Shown: positions 19,446 through 29,117, counted from the first letter of the stretch. The stretch is 64,000 nucleotides of DNA from Pseudomonas sp. GM50 (GCF_000282375.1 NZ_AKJK01000058.1:1-64000), one strand, 5' to 3'. Numbers and translations: made by a program. The notes: generated by a model not told the origin, from the letters alone.

Positions 19446-20729
19446 TCAGATCACGATCCGCAGGCACTGGCCCGCGTGATACAGCGAAAATCCGGCCTCA
19501 TACAAGCAGCTTCTCAGCCCGACACCCGCCAATGGCTGCATGGGCGCGAAGGGAATCGGCAAGGCCTGAGGATTTCCGTTACACAAATAGTCGGCAAAGG
19601 CTTTACCGACGACTGTGCCGGTGGTCACCCCTCGACCGTTGTAACCGGTGACGGCTACCAGACCCGGCGCCGGCTCGAACAGGCGCATCAAGTGATCGGG
19701 GGTGAAAGCGATGCAACCGGTCCAGGTGCACTCCCACTCCACCGGTTTGAGGTACGGGAAGTAATGCTGCTGAACCCGGTCGGCCCAGGCTTTCAGGAAC
19801 CAGGTCGGTTTCTGGTTGCCATTACCGAGACTGCCGAGTAACAAACGCCCTTCGGCATCGCGACGAATGCTGCTGAGTACCTGCCGGGTGTCCCAGGAAC
19901 CCTGGCCACCGGGCAGAATCCGTTGTGCGGCGTCTTCGGTCAGCGGCACCGAGGCCACTTGATAGTAATAACCGGGGAAAAAGTTGCGCCGCAGCGCCGT
20001 CCAGTCACCTTCGGTATAGGCGTTGGAGGCGATCACCACTTGCTCGGCCAGCACCGAACCCTGGGCGGTTTGCACTGACCAGCGCAGGCCCTGACGTTCA
20101 AGTCGGGTCACCGGGGAATGATCGAACAGCTGACCGCCGAGGCTGATGGCCGCGTTGGCCAGCCCCGTGGTGTAGGCCATCGGGTTGATCGTACCGGCAC
20201 GCCGATCGAGCAAAGCGGCGGCGATCTTTTTTGTGCCCGTGGCTTGTTCGCAGGCTTGACCGGTCAACAGTTCCACCGGTGCGCCGCGACGTTTCCATTG
20301 TTCTTCGCGACTGCGCAGATCCGCCTCGCCACGCGCGTTGTGCGCCATGTGCAGCGTGCCTTCGCGGCGTAACTGGCAGTCGATGTTGTACTTATCCACA
20401 AGGCTGAACACCAGGGACGGTGCCGCACCGAGCATGCGATTGAGCTGACTGCCGACCGCCTCGCCAAAACCGGCTTCGATCTCGTCCGGTGGAATCCACA
20501 TCCCGGCGTTGACCAGCCCGACGTTACGCCCCGAACCGCCATGACCGGCGCGATGGGCTTCCAGCACACAGACACTTTTACCTTGTTCCAGCAGATGCAC
20601 CGCCGCTGACAGGCCGGTGAAACCGGCACCGATGACGCAGACATCCACCGTCACCTCGCCCTTGAGGGCCGCGTTGTCGGGCCTTTGCGGCGTCAGTTTT
20701 TCCCACAGACACTCTTCGCGTAACGGCAT
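19446..20729 (-). CDS. amaA: L-pipecolate oxidase-like FAD oxidoreductase
   Basis: A 427-residue DadA-type FAD oxidoreductase. VCVIGAGFTGLSAAVHLLEQ (30-49) is the Rossmann FAD site, VLEAH the ribose contact, GRNVGLVNAG the second flavin block, and GYNGRGVTTGTVVGKAFADY the C-terminal flavin motif. Next to the AmaB-type dehydrogenase it matches AmaA of P. putida, which oxidises L-pipecolate to piperideine-6-carboxylate in the D-lysine/pipecolate route. Without that neighbour it could be read as a PuuB-like gamma-glutamylputrescine oxidase. A REP pair lies between it and amaB. Confidence 0.82.
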   Translation of the reverse strand: MPLREECLWEKLTPQRPDNAALKGEVTVDVCVIGAGFTGLSAAVHLLEQGKSVCVLEAHRAGHGGSGRNVGLVNAGMWIPPDEIEAGFGEAVGSQLNRMLGAAPSLVFSLVDKYNIDCQLRREGTLHMAHNARGEADLRSREEQWKRRGAPVELLTGQACEQATGTKKIAAALLDRRAGTINPMAYTTGLANAAISLGGQLFDHSPVTRLERQGLRWSVQTAQGSVLAEQVVIASNAYTEGDWTALRRNFFPGYYYQVASVPLTEDAAQRILPGGQGSWDTRQVLSSIRRDAEGRLLLGSLGNGNQKPTWFLKAWADRVQQHYFPYLKPVEWECTWTGCIAFTPDHLMRLFEPAPGLVAVTGYNGRGVTTGTVVGKAFADYLCNGNPQALPIPFAPMQPLAGVGLRSCLYEAGFSLYHAGQCLRIVI

Positions 20730-20770
20730 TGCCAGACTCCAATCCGAAACCTAACCAACACACCATTCAA

Positions 20771-20860
20771 TGTGGGAGCGAGCCTGCTCGCGATAGCGTC
20801 GGCACATCCAGTATCTATGTGACTGATAAACCGCTATCGCGAGCAGGCTCGCTCCCACAG
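20771..20860. repeat. REP pair (family A) between amaB and amaA
   Basis: Inverted REP copies about 45 bp apart within the presumed amaB-amaA transcript. Confidence 0.9.
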
Positions 20861-20882
20861 GGGATCACTGCTTGGCTCAACC

Positions 20883-22373
20883 TCAGTCGAACGTAATGCC
20901 CTGAGCCAACGGCAACTCCAGCGAATAGTTCACGGTATTGGTCTGACGACGCATGTACCCGCGCCATGCATCCGAACCGGATTCACGACCACCACCGGTC
21001 TCCTTCTCGCCGCCAAACGCGCCGCCGATTTCCGCGCCGCTCGGGCCGATGTTGACGTTGGCGATCCCGCAATCACTGCCCACTGCCGACATGAACCGCT
21101 CGGCTTCACGCACGTCGGTGGTGAAGATGCACGACGACAGGCCTTGTGGCACGGCGTTGTTCAGGCGCAATGCCTCTTCGAAATCGTTGTAACCGATCAC
21201 GTACAGAATCGGCGCAAAGGTTTCGCTGCACACCACATCGCTCTGCTCCGGCATTTCGACGATGGCTGGCGAAACGTAGTAAGCGTTGGGGAATTTGTCT
21301 TCCAGCTGACGCTCGCCGCCGAACACCCGGCCGCCTTCGCTCAGGGCCTGCTCCAGCGCGTCCTGCATGTTTTCGAAGCTGTGTTTGTCGATCAGCGGCC
21401 CGACCAGATTGCCTTCCAGCGGATGGCCGATGCGCACCTTGGAGTAAGCAGCTTTGAGGCGGGTGATGATTTCTTCCTTCACCGACTCATGGGCGATCAG
21501 GCGACGCAACGTGGTGCAACGCTGACCGGCGGTGCCGACGGCGCTGAACAGAATCGCCCGTACGGCCATGTCCAGATCGGCGCTTGGGCCGAGGATCATC
21601 GCATTGTTGCCGCCCAGCTCCAGAATGCTGCGGGCAAAACGCGCAGCGATTTTCGGCGCCACTTCACGGCCCATGCGGGTGCTGCCAGTGGCACTGACCA
21701 GCGCAACACGCGGGTCATCGACCAAGGCTTCGCCAGCATCGCGACCACCGATGATCACTTGGCTCAGGTGCGGCGGGGCATCGCTGAAATTCTTCAGGAC
21801 GCGGTCGAACAGCGCTTGGCAAGCCAGTGCGGTCAGTGGGGTTTTCTCCGACGGTTTCCAGATCACCGGGTTACCGCAGACCAGCGCCAGCGTGGCATTC
21901 CAGGCCCAAACGGCGACCGGGAAGTTGAACGCACTGATCACGCCAACGATGCCCAGCGGATGCCAGGTTTCGCGCATGTGGTGGCCTGGACGCTCGGAGG
22001 CGATGGTCAAACCGTACAGCTGACGGGACAGACCGACCGCGAAGTCGCAGATGTCGATCATTTCCTGAACTTCACCCAAACCTTCCTGAGTGATCTTGCC
22101 GGCTTCCCAGGAAACCAGCTCACCGAGGTCGGCCTTGTACTCGCGCAAGATGTCGCCCAATTGGCGCACCAATTCGCCACGGCGCGGCGCCGGAACCTTG
22201 CGCCACAGTTCGAACGCATGATCTGCGCGACTGATGTGCTGCTCGACTTCAGCGGCGCCTTCCCAGTTCACGGCAGCGATACGGCTGCCATCGACAGGCG
22301 AATGCACCGGCACTTTGCCGTTCTGGTACAGGGCCGGGTTCACACCAAGACGATCAAGCAATGCGGCAACCAT
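20883..22373 (-). CDS. amaB: L-piperidine-6-carboxylate dehydrogenase (antiquitin family)
   Basis: A 496-residue ALDH7/antiquitin-type aldehyde dehydrogenase. Asn150 in ISAFNFPVA, Glu252 in ILELGGNNA and the catalytic Cys286 in AGQRCTTLRR are all present, along with SATGSTRMGREV for NAD binding. AmaB converts piperideine-6-carboxylate/2-aminoadipate semialdehyde to L-2-aminoadipate. Together with AmaA it forms the pipecolate branch of lysine catabolism. The ATG at 22373 gives the standard length. A LysR regulator is divergent 184 bases upstream. Confidence 0.9.
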   Translation of the reverse strand: MVAALLDRLGVNPALYQNGKVPVHSPVDGSRIAAVNWEGAAEVEQHISRADHAFELWRKVPAPRRGELVRQLGDILREYKADLGELVSWEAGKITQEGLGEVQEMIDICDFAVGLSRQLYGLTIASERPGHHMRETWHPLGIVGVISAFNFPVAVWAWNATLALVCGNPVIWKPSEKTPLTALACQALFDRVLKNFSDAPPHLSQVIIGGRDAGEALVDDPRVALVSATGSTRMGREVAPKIAARFARSILELGGNNAMILGPSADLDMAVRAILFSAVGTAGQRCTTLRRLIAHESVKEEIITRLKAAYSKVRIGHPLEGNLVGPLIDKHSFENMQDALEQALSEGGRVFGGERQLEDKFPNAYYVSPAIVEMPEQSDVVCSETFAPILYVIGYNDFEEALRLNNAVPQGLSSCIFTTDVREAERFMSAVGSDCGIANVNIGPSGAEIGGAFGGEKETGGGRESGSDAWRGYMRRQTNTVNYSLELPLAQGITFD

Positions 22374-22557
22374 GGGTCACTCCTCAAGCAAAAAACAGAA
22401 AACGTGCAGCCGGATTAACTCGGCTGATCAGACCTGTAGTTTTAGCTCCCCGGAGGTTACCCAACAAACGACCTTTAAGAGAGATATCATTCCGTTTATT
22501 CATGCTGCGAATCTGCCGGTAAAAAAGAGCATAGAGAAACAAGAAAAAGGACCACCC

Positions 22558-23469
22558 ATGCTGAATAAACGCTACTTGCCGTCGATCACCGCATTGCAGT
22601 GCTTCGAGGCCGTGACCCGGCATTTGAGCTTCACCCGTGCCGCCGAAGAGCTGAACCTGACGCAGAGCGCCGTGAGCAAACAGGTCGCGCAACTCGAAGA
22701 ACTGTTGCAGCACCTGCTGTTCCGCCGGGTGCGCCGACGTCTGCAAATGACCCCCGCCGGCGATTTGTACTTGGTGGAAGTGCGAAAAATCCTCACCCAA
22801 GTCGAAATGTCCACCCATTACCTGCGCTCCTACGGCGGTGATACCGAAGTCTTGCGAGTCTCCACGCCTCCGACCTTCGGTGCGCGCTGGCTGGTGCCGC
22901 GCTTGAAAGGCTGGCGTCTGCGCCACCCCTCGATCCATCTGGACCTGTGCAGCGAACACGAAGCGGATGATCTGCTGCAAGGTCGCAGCGACCTGGCGTT
23001 CTACTTTGGCCAGGGCTCACGGCCCGGCACCGAATGCCTGAAATTGTTTGGCGAGGAACTGGTACCGGTCTGCGCGCCGGGCAGCCTGCCGGACACGCCG
23101 TTCACCGACCCTACGCAACTCACCGATCTGGTCCTGCTGCAAAACGCTTCCCGGCCCCAGGCCTGGCACGACTGGTTCGACAGCCAGGGCTACCACACCG
23201 AACACAGCTACCACGGCCCGCGTTTCGAAACCTTCTACATGTGCATCCGCGCCGCCCAGGTCGGCTGCGGCGTGGCGCTGTTGCCACGGTTTCTGGTGGA
23301 AGAAGAATTGGCCGACGGCAAACTGGTCATTCCCTGGAAGCATGCGATGCCCAGCACCGACGCCTATTACCTGGCGTATCCGGAGCATTCGGCGGAAGTG
23401 CCCAAGGTGCGGGATTTTGTGAAATGGATGCTGGAGCAGATCGATAATCCGGATGCGCCGCACAATTGA
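22558..23469 (+). CDS. LysR-family regulator of amaB/amaA (inferred)
   Basis: A 303-residue LysR regulator. The winged HTH is at residues 6-64 (LSFTRAAEELNLTQSAVSKQ, then RVRRRLQMTPAGDLYL). The effector domain begins near 95 with LRVSTPPTFGARWLVPRLKG. It is divergent from amaB, and the same arrangement exists in P. putida, so it most likely controls the pipecolate genes with a lysine-pathway intermediate as inducer. The start ATG lies seven bases after AAAAGGA. The binding site between the genes was not identified. Confidence 0.87.
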   Translation: MLNKRYLPSITALQCFEAVTRHLSFTRAAEELNLTQSAVSKQVAQLEELLQHLLFRRVRRRLQMTPAGDLYLVEVRKILTQVEMSTHYLRSYGGDTEVLRVSTPPTFGARWLVPRLKGWRLRHPSIHLDLCSEHEADDLLQGRSDLAFYFGQGSRPGTECLKLFGEELVPVCAPGSLPDTPFTDPTQLTDLVLLQNASRPQAWHDWFDSQGYHTEHSYHGPRFETFYMCIRAAQVGCGVALLPRFLVEEELADGKLVIPWKHAMPSTDAYYLAYPEHSAEVPKVRDFVKWMLEQIDNPDAPHN

Positions 23470-23483
23470 AATGTCACACGACT

Positions 23484-23560
23484 TCTGTGGCGAGGGGGCT
23501 TGTCGGAACGCCGCATCGCCCCGTTGGGTCGCGTAGCGGCCCTAAAACCTGCAACACGGT
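23484..23560. repeat. Short repeat of family C (GTGGCGAGGGGGCTTG type)
   Basis: A partial copy of the repeat seen at greater length at 49420-49547: GTGGCGAGGGGGCTTG, then CCCCGTTGGGTCGCG and AGCGGCCC. It marks the junction between the amaAB region and the less GC-rich patch to its right. Confidence 0.6.
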
Positions 23561-23579
23561 TATCAGACTCATCATGTCG

Positions 23580-24389
23580 TCACGCAATAACAAAGAGGCC
23601 ATCTACGACTTTGGTTTGAGCGAGACGTCCGCGCAGGTCATCATCGATGGCGGGATCATCCATGCTGTACAGCCGTACCCTGCGATTGGCATTTGTTCGA
23701 TTGATCTCCTGTCCGAGATACTCCCAAACAACCCTCGAACACGCAGGAGCACGATGGTCAGCTGCGGAAACGCCCATCTTCAAGCCATTGAGTCGAGTAA
23801 TACAGCTTTTGAAGCTCGGGATAAGAATGGTTTGGCTAATCTCGTTGGACGTCAACGATTCATAATCAATGAGGAACAAGCGATCCTGTAGGTAGTAGGC
23901 AACTCCCACGTATCGATATTGCTCAAACTCCCCATCCGGCCCAGCTATCTGTAAGCGTTCATTTCGCCCGTATACAAAATGCTGCCCCTCTTCGTATATG
24001 TGCACCAAGGAACACAGAATGGAACCCGGCTCTGTCATTGCGTGGTAGTACTCGTAGTAATAACCCGTATGAGCTTTTAGCTGTGACGAAGACTGTTGAC
24101 GAAGGTGATCAAGCATCCGCTGCGGCGCCGTTACCTCGCTGGAAGGACTAATTCGTCTCGCTTTAACACCAATAAGAATGATGAACTGCTCTGTCGGCAG
24201 ACCTATTTCGTATTCTTCTACTCCGAAAAAATCACAGATCCGTTTAAGGTTAAAAGGTGTGGGAAGGCTATTTCCGCACAGATATTTATTAAATTGCCCA
24301 CGATTAATTCGAAGCTTCCTACAGACTTCCGCGACGGATCGGTAGTGACTACATAGCAGTCTTAAGTTAGCCGGAAGAAAATCACGCAT
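23580..24389 (-). CDS. HTH (XRE-like) transcriptional regulator
   Basis: A 269-residue protein in an AT-richer context than its neighbours. Residues 5-60 look like a Cro/CI-type HTH (SVAEVCRKLRINRGQFNKYL with PTPFNLKRICDFFGVEEYEI). The remaining 200 residues, with a Tyr-rich segment (GYYYEYYHAMTEPGS), probably form a ligand or oligomer domain that I do not recognise. The start is uncertain: I prefer ATG 24389, which has GAAGG six bases upstream, over ATG 24425 or 24440. It is divergent from the AGCS symporter and probably regulates it. Confidence 0.7.
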   Translation of the reverse strand: MRDFLPANLRLLCSHYRSVAEVCRKLRINRGQFNKYLCGNSLPTPFNLKRICDFFGVEEYEIGLPTEQFIILIGVKARRISPSSEVTAPQRMLDHLRQQSSSQLKAHTGYYYEYYHAMTEPGSILCSLVHIYEEGQHFVYGRNERLQIAGPDGEFEQYRYVGVAYYLQDRLFLIDYESLTSNEISQTILIPSFKSCITRLNGLKMGVSAADHRAPACSRVVWEYLGQEINRTNANRRVRLYSMDDPAIDDDLRGRLAQTKVVDGLFVIA

Positions 24390-24563
24390 ACAAGCCTTCA
24401 CAATAGTGCCAGAAGACTCAAACATAGCAGCAATTCGCATCACTTTTAACCAACTTGCGAAATTGCGCAGAACGATAGATGACTGGATATTACGGGACCT
24501 GAAAGCTTTCAGGACTCGCCACACCATCAATCCGCCAGCACTCTAAACAGCAAGGAGCTTTGA

Positions 24564-26021
24564 ATGCTTGACGTCATCAATGACTTTCTCTCTGGAAAGG
24601 TTTTGATACCTTTAGTTCTTGGACTTGGAACCTACTTCACCATCCGGTCGCGATTTGTGCAGCTTCGCTACTTCGTACACATGTTTTCCGTACTACGAGG
24701 CAGCTCGCATACCGGCAACAACCATTTGAGCTCATTGCAGGCATTGACGCTCAGCCTGGCCGGACGGGTCGGAACCGGCAATATCGTTGGCGTCGGCATT
24801 GCCGTGAGCATGGGCGGCCCCGGTGCAGTGTTCTGGATGTGGATGACCGCTCTATTGGGGATGTCGAGTAGCTTTTTCGAATGCACACTGGGTCAACTCT
24901 ACAAGCGCTGCGATGCAAACGGTCAATATCGTGGGGGCCCGTCCTGGTACATCCAGCATGGCCTGGGCAAACGCTGGCTCGGAACGATTACTGCGCTCCT
25001 GCTTCTGGTGACCTTCGGCTTTGCTATTAACGGCCTGGAGTCTCATGCCGTATCGCATTCTCTCAACAATGCCTTTGGTCTATCGACGACATGGTCCGGA
25101 CTCACACTGTCTTTGTTGCTGGGCATAGTGTTCGTGGGCGGTATAAAGCGCATCGCGGCGGTCGCCGATTTATTGGTTCCCCTTAAAGTCGTTGCCTATA
25201 TCGGTGTAACGCTCTATGTGATCGTGTTGCAAATCGACCAGGTCCCAGGAGTGCTGCTCAGCATTGTCAAAAGTGCGTTCGGACTGGATCAGGCTTTTGG
25301 CGGGCTGGCGGGCAGTGCAATCATTATGGGGGTGAGGCGCGGAGTGTTCTCCAATGAAGCAGGACTGGGCAGTGCGCCCAACGTCGCCTCTGCGGCAAAA
25401 ATCGCCCATCCGATAGCTCAAGGCGTGGTGCAAGCGTTCAGTGTCTTCATCGATACCATCGTTATTTGCACGTGTACCGCGTTGATCATTTTACTTTCCG
25501 GTTTTTATGCTCCCGGTTTCGAAGGCGACGGCATTGCGTTGGCACAAAACTCGCTGGCTGAGGTAGTCGGCGATTGGGGCCGGATGTTTATCAGCGTAGT
25601 GCTTGCCCTGTTTGTGTTCACGGCAATGCTCTACAACTACTATCTAGGAGAAAACAGTTTACGATTCATCTTCACAACACCCCATAAATCATTAATTGCG
25701 TACCGCATAGCCGTATTGTTGCTGGTCTTCTGGGGCTCGGTTGAAGACCTTACCACGGTGCTCGCGTTTGCCGACATCACCATGACACTTTTGGCCTTGG
25801 TCAACCTTATTGCAATGACACTGCTATTCAAAGTCTGCATGCGAATCCTGGGCGACTATGATGAACAACGTCGTGCAGGAACAAAAAACCCGGTTTTTGA
25901 CTCAAGCAAATTTAGCGATCTGGATCTCGATTTGATAGCTTGGCCGGCGGTAACAAATCCTCTCTCGTCGAAGAGCACTGTTTGTGCGAATCGGCCCGCA
26001 GCTAAAGCTCAGTTCACATAA
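24564..26021 (+). CDS. AGCS-family sodium:amino acid symporter
   Basis: A 485-residue membrane protein with about 11 helices. Family motifs are present: GTYFTIRSRFVQLRYF near residue 21, AGRVGTGNIVGVGIAVSMGGPGAVFWMW (65-93) at the Na+ and substrate site, and RGVFSNEAGLGSAPNVASAA near 258. These carriers import alanine or glycine with Na+. AAGGAG precedes the ATG by eight bases. The divergent HTH regulator and the lower GC of both genes suggest they arrived together. Confidence 0.9.
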   Translation: MLDVINDFLSGKVLIPLVLGLGTYFTIRSRFVQLRYFVHMFSVLRGSSHTGNNHLSSLQALTLSLAGRVGTGNIVGVGIAVSMGGPGAVFWMWMTALLGMSSSFFECTLGQLYKRCDANGQYRGGPSWYIQHGLGKRWLGTITALLLLVTFGFAINGLESHAVSHSLNNAFGLSTTWSGLTLSLLLGIVFVGGIKRIAAVADLLVPLKVVAYIGVTLYVIVLQIDQVPGVLLSIVKSAFGLDQAFGGLAGSAIIMGVRRGVFSNEAGLGSAPNVASAAKIAHPIAQGVVQAFSVFIDTIVICTCTALIILLSGFYAPGFEGDGIALAQNSLAEVVGDWGRMFISVVLALFVFTAMLYNYYLGENSLRFIFTTPHKSLIAYRIAVLLLVFWGSVEDLTTVLAFADITMTLLALVNLIAMTLLFKVCMRILGDYDEQRRAGTKNPVFDSSKFSDLDLDLIAWPAVTNPLSSKSTVCANRPAAKAQFT

Positions 26022-26055
26022 ATCCCAATGAACGCTGAGCCATTGCACTTATGCG

Positions 26056-26196
26056 ATGGTTCAGCAAATAAGCAAGATCAAGGCAATTGAAACAGGGCTT
26101 GTTCCTCGTCACTCACAACTTGATGGCTATTTAAGAAGTTGGGAAAGCCTGGCGCTCGTCATTCAGGCAGCGCTTGAGGCAACAGCAGATAATTGA
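26056..26196 (+). CDS. Candidate small ORF (46 codons)
   Basis: A reading frame opening MVQQISKIKAIETGLVPRHS and ending QAALEATADN lies in the 340-base gap after the AGCS gene. The composition is protein-like (amphipathic, with LRSWESLALVIQAALE likely helical). However, no good ribosome site precedes the ATG and I know no homologue. It could be a remnant of a longer gene. The rest of the gap up to 26362 holds no other recognisable feature. Confidence 0.25.
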   Translation: MVQQISKIKAIETGLVPRHSQLDGYLRSWESLALVIQAALEATADN

Positions 26197-26362
26197 GGAA
26201 CCACAGGTGTTTGCATTTGAAGGTGCCAGCAACATGTGATTATTCCATCATGAACACAAAAAAAGCTGGCAATCCTCACCGCTGATATGCGCCACTAGCC
26301 CCATTCATTGAAACAGCTGCAACGTCGCTGCCACGGGCCGCGGCCAGCCTGGAGAACCCGTT

Positions 26363-27589
26363 ATGAGCGAGAGTGTGTTTGCCGATCGCATCGTGCAGAA
26401 CCTGCTCGACACCGACTTCTACAAACTGACGATGATGCAGGCGGTGCTGCACAACTACCCGAACGTGGAAGTCGAATGGGAGTTTCGTTGCCGTAACAGT
26501 GAGGATCTGCGCCCGTACCTGGCGGAGATCCGTTTCCAGATCGAGCGACTGGCCGAGTTGAGCCTGAGTGCCGATCAGCTGAGTTTCCTGGAGCGCATCA
26601 GCTTTCTGAAACCGGATTTCCTGCGTTTTCTCGGGCTGTTCCGCTTCAACCTGCGCTATATCCACACCGGCATTGAAAACGGCGAGTTGTTCATCCGTCT
26701 GCGCGGGCCGTGGCTGCACGTGATTCTGTTCGAAGTACCGCTGCTGGCCATGGTCAGCGAAGTACGCAACCGCTATCGCTACCGGGAAATCGTTCTGGAA
26801 CAGGCCCGCGAACAGCTCTATCGCAAGTTCGACTGGCTGACCGCCAACGCCAGCGCGGACGAATTGTCCGAGTTGCAAGTAGCCGATTTCGGCACCCGCC
26901 GTCGCTTCTCGTACCGCGTACAAGAAGAAGTGGTGAACGTGCTCAAGCATGACTTCCCCGGTCGCTTCGTCGGTACCAGCAACGTGCACCTGTCCCGGGA
27001 ACTGGACATGAAGCCGCTGGGCACCATGGCCCACGAATGGATCATGGCCCACCAACAACTCGGCCCGCGGCTGATCGACAGCCAGATTGCCGCCCTCGAC
27101 TGCTGGGTCCGCGAGTATCGGGGTTTGCTGGGAATCGCCTTGACAGATTGCATCACCTCCGATGCCTTCCTTAACGATTTCGACTTGTTCTTCGCCAAGC
27201 TCTTCGACGGCTTGCGCCACGATTCCGGTGACCCGGTGCAGTGGGCGGAAAAAGCCATCGCCCACTACCACAAGCTTGGCATCGACCCCATGAGCAAAAC
27301 CCTGGTGTTTTCCGACAGCCTGACGCTGCCCAAGTCCCTGGAGATTTTTCGGGCATTGCGCGGTCGGATCAATGTCAGCTTTGGTATCGGCACTAACCTG
27401 ACCTGCGATATTCCGGGTGTCGAACCGATGAGCATCGTGCTTAAAATGACGGCCTGCAACGGCCAGCCAGTGGCCAAGATTTCTGATGAGCCTGGCAAGA
27501 CTCACTGCAAAGACCCGAATTTCGTCGCCTATTTGCGACATGTTTTCCAAGTACCTGCCGCCCTTTCCAGTACATCAAGCAAGGAGTGA
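26363..27589 (+). CDS. pncB: Nicotinate phosphoribosyltransferase
   Basis: A 408-residue enzyme that joins nicotinate and PRPP to make nicotinate mononucleotide in NAD salvage. The N-terminal [20 protein letters not shown] is the family opening. [16 protein letters not shown] is the core block, [25 protein letters not shown] carries the catalytic His, and [14 protein letters not shown] and [10 protein letters not shown] bind phosphate and ribose. nadE follows by four bases, so salvage and the final amidation step are co-expressed. The start has GGAG upstream. Confidence 0.96.
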   Translation: MSESVFADRIVQNLLDTDFYKLTMMQAVLHNYPNVEVEWEFRCRNSEDLRPYLAEIRFQIERLAELSLSADQLSFLERISFLKPDFLRFLGLFRFNLRYIHTGIENGELFIRLRGPWLHVILFEVPLLAMVSEVRNRYRYREIVLEQAREQLYRKFDWLTANASADELSELQVADFGTRRRFSYRVQEEVVNVLKHDFPGRFVGTSNVHLSRELDMKPLGTMAHEWIMAHQQLGPRLIDSQIAALDCWVREYRGLLGIALTDCITSDAFLNDFDLFFAKLFDGLRHDSGDPVQWAEKAIAHYHKLGIDPMSKTLVFSDSLTLPKSLEIFRALRGRINVSFGIGTNLTCDIPGVEPMSIVLKMTACNGQPVAKISDEPGKTHCKDPNFVAYLRHVFQVPAALSSTSSKE

Positions 27590-27593
27590 ATTC

Positions 27594-28421
27594 ATGCAAG
27601 CCGTACAGCGTGAGATTGCTGAACAGCTCAAGGTCCAGCCGCCGTTCGCCGACCAGGCCGCCCTCGAGGCCGAAGTCGCCCGGCGGATCACCTTCATCCA
27701 GGATTGCCTGGTCGATTCCGGGCTCAAGACCCTGGTGCTCGGCATCAGCGGCGGCGTCGATTCCCTGACCGCCGGCCTGCTGGCCCAGCGTGCCATGCGT
27801 GAACTGCGCGAGCGCACCGGGGACAGCAGCTACAAATTCATCGCCGTGCGCCTGCCATACCAAACGCAGTTCGATGAGCACGACGCCCAGGCTTCAGTGG
27901 ACTTCATCGCACCGGATGAGCGCCATACCGTGAACATCGGCCCTGCAGTCAAATCCCTGGCCAGCGAAGTGGCGGCTTTTGAAGGCAAGCACGCGGTTTC
28001 GGTGGATTTCGTGTTGGGCAACACCAAGGCGCGGATGCGCATGGTCGCGCAATACACCATCGCTGGCGCGGCTCATGGCCTGGTGATCGGCACCGATCAC
28101 GCGGCAGAAGCGGTGATGGGCTTCTTCACCAAATTCGGTGACGGCGCCTGCGACCTCGCACCGCTGAGCGGCCTGGTGAAAAATCAGGTCCGGGCGATTG
28201 CCCGCAGCTTCGGCGCGCCGGAGTCGCTGGTGGAAAAAATCCCGACCGCCGACCTCGAAGACCTGTCGCCGGGCAAACCGGACGAAGCCTCTCACGGTGT
28301 TACCTACGCCGAGATCGACGCCTTCCTGCACGGCGAACCGGTGCGTGAGGAAGCGTTCAAGATAATTTGCGACACGTACAAAAAGACCCATCACAAGCGT
28401 GTGATGCCGTTCGCGCCTTGA
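27594..28421 (+). CDS. nadE: NH3-dependent NAD+ synthetase
   Basis: A 275-residue N-type ATP pyrophosphatase that amidates deamido-NAD+ to NAD+ using ammonia. SGGVDS (52-57) is the PP-loop; [26 protein letters not shown] and [17 protein letters not shown] are the substrate and ATP-binding loops. It lacks a glutaminase domain, so free ammonia is the donor. I chose ATG 27594 because AAGGAG sits eight bases upstream, next to the end of pncB. Confidence 0.96.
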   Translation: MQAVQREIAEQLKVQPPFADQAALEAEVARRITFIQDCLVDSGLKTLVLGISGGVDSLTAGLLAQRAMRELRERTGDSSYKFIAVRLPYQTQFDEHDAQASVDFIAPDERHTVNIGPAVKSLASEVAAFEGKHAVSVDFVLGNTKARMRMVAQYTIAGAAHGLVIGTDHAAEAVMGFFTKFGDGACDLAPLSGLVKNQVRAIARSFGAPESLVEKIPTADLEDLSPGKPDEASHGVTYAEIDAFLHGEPVREEAFKIICDTYKKTHHKRVMPFAP

Positions 28422-28444
28422 GGCAGGCGGCGCTGATACCGACG

Positions 28445-28510
28445 CCATCGCGAGCAGGCTCGCTCCCACAAGGACAGCGTTGTACCTGTGGGAGCGAGCC
28501 TGCTCGCGAT
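28445..28510. repeat. REP pair (family A, opposite order)
   Basis: Two REP copies arranged tail-to-tail: TCGCGAGCAGGCTCGCTCCC first, then GGGAGCGAGCCTGCTCGCGA, with a spacer of only about 25 bases. The other family A pairs have the reverse order and a longer spacer. Confidence 0.88.
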
Positions 28511-28540
28511 GAACGATGACTGGGTCAAATGTCAGGCACA

Positions 28541-28572
28541 AAAAAAAGCGTCCCAGATAGACGCTTTTTTTG
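28541..28572. terminator. Bidirectional terminator between nadE and azu
   Basis: AAAAAAAGCGTC and GACGCTTTTTTT flank a seven-base loop. Both strands end in a T-run, so it can stop transcription from nadE and from the azurin gene. Confidence 0.92.
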
Positions 28573-28584
28573 CATTTGAATCGA

Positions 28585-29031
28585 TTACTTCAGGGTAACA
28601 GTGCCTTTCATCATCGAGATGTGGCCTGGGAACGAGCAGAAGAAACCGTACTTTTCAGCAGCATTGAGCTTCGACACATCGAAAGTTACCGAATCGGTTT
28701 CCTTCGCGCCGATGACTTTGGTGTGAGCAATGACGCGAGCATCACCTTCTTTCAGATAGTTCTTGTCGATGCCAGCCGACAGGCCGTCAGTGGCGATCGC
28801 CTGCATGTCGGCTTCTTTGCTCAGCACCCAGTTATGGCCCATGACGTTTTTCGGCAGGCTGCCAGAATGTTTCAATTCCACGGTGAACGTCTTGCAGCTC
28901 TTGTCGATGGTGATGTCCTTGGTATCGAAGGACATCTGGTCAGTGGAGTCGACAGTGACCTTGCATTCCGCGGCCATCAATTGGCTGCTGGCCAGTGTCA
29001 GCAGGGATACCGCAACAAGTTTGGCAAACAT
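28585..29031 (-). CDS. azu: Azurin
   Basis: A 148-residue periplasmic blue-copper electron carrier. The signal peptide [20 protein letters not shown] is followed by the mature [16 protein letters not shown]. Copper ligands are visible as the His of MGHNWV and as Cys, His and Met in [12 protein letters not shown], matching His46, Cys112, His117 and Met121 of mature azurin; Cys3 and Cys26 form the disulfide. Azurin passes electrons between cytochromes and denitrification or peroxidase partners. GGAG lies nine bases before the start. A possible ANR-like half palindrome sits upstream. Confidence 0.97.
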   Translation of the reverse strand: MFAKLVAVSLLTLASSQLMAAECKVTVDSTDQMSFDTKDITIDKSCKTFTVELKHSGSLPKNVMGHNWVLSKEADMQAIATDGLSAGIDKNYLKEGDARVIAHTKVIGAKETDSVTFDVSKLNAAEKYGFFCSFPGHISMMKGTVTLK

Positions 29032-29103
29032 GGTGAATCTCCAAGGCAGGGTTAACAAAAGTGCTGATGGACAGAAGACTGCCTGAAATCTTCGCAAGTT
29101 CCT

Positions 29104-29117
29104 ATGACCTGAATCAA
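29104..29117 (-). promoter_or_regulatory. Possible ANR/FNR-like site upstream of azu
   Basis: Read on the minus strand the site is TTGAT-TCAG-GTCAT, against the consensus TTGAT-N4-ATCAA: one perfect half and one with two to three changes. It is about 75-85 bases before the azu start. ANR control of azurin is known in P. aeruginosa, but this match is weak. Confidence 0.3.

Noticed and set aside
20392..20400. A perfect TTATCCACA inside amaA as part of a DnaA locus
   Set aside because: Isolated single match within coding sequence, with no second box nearby.
22374..22557. A specific LysR operator between amaB and its regulator
   Set aside because: I could not find a clear palindrome of the T-N11-A type that stands out from the background.
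24390..24530. A longer N-terminus of the HTH regulator extending to 24530
   Set aside because: The extra residues lack similarity and a ribosome site; ATG 24389 has GAAGG upstream and starts just before the HTH.
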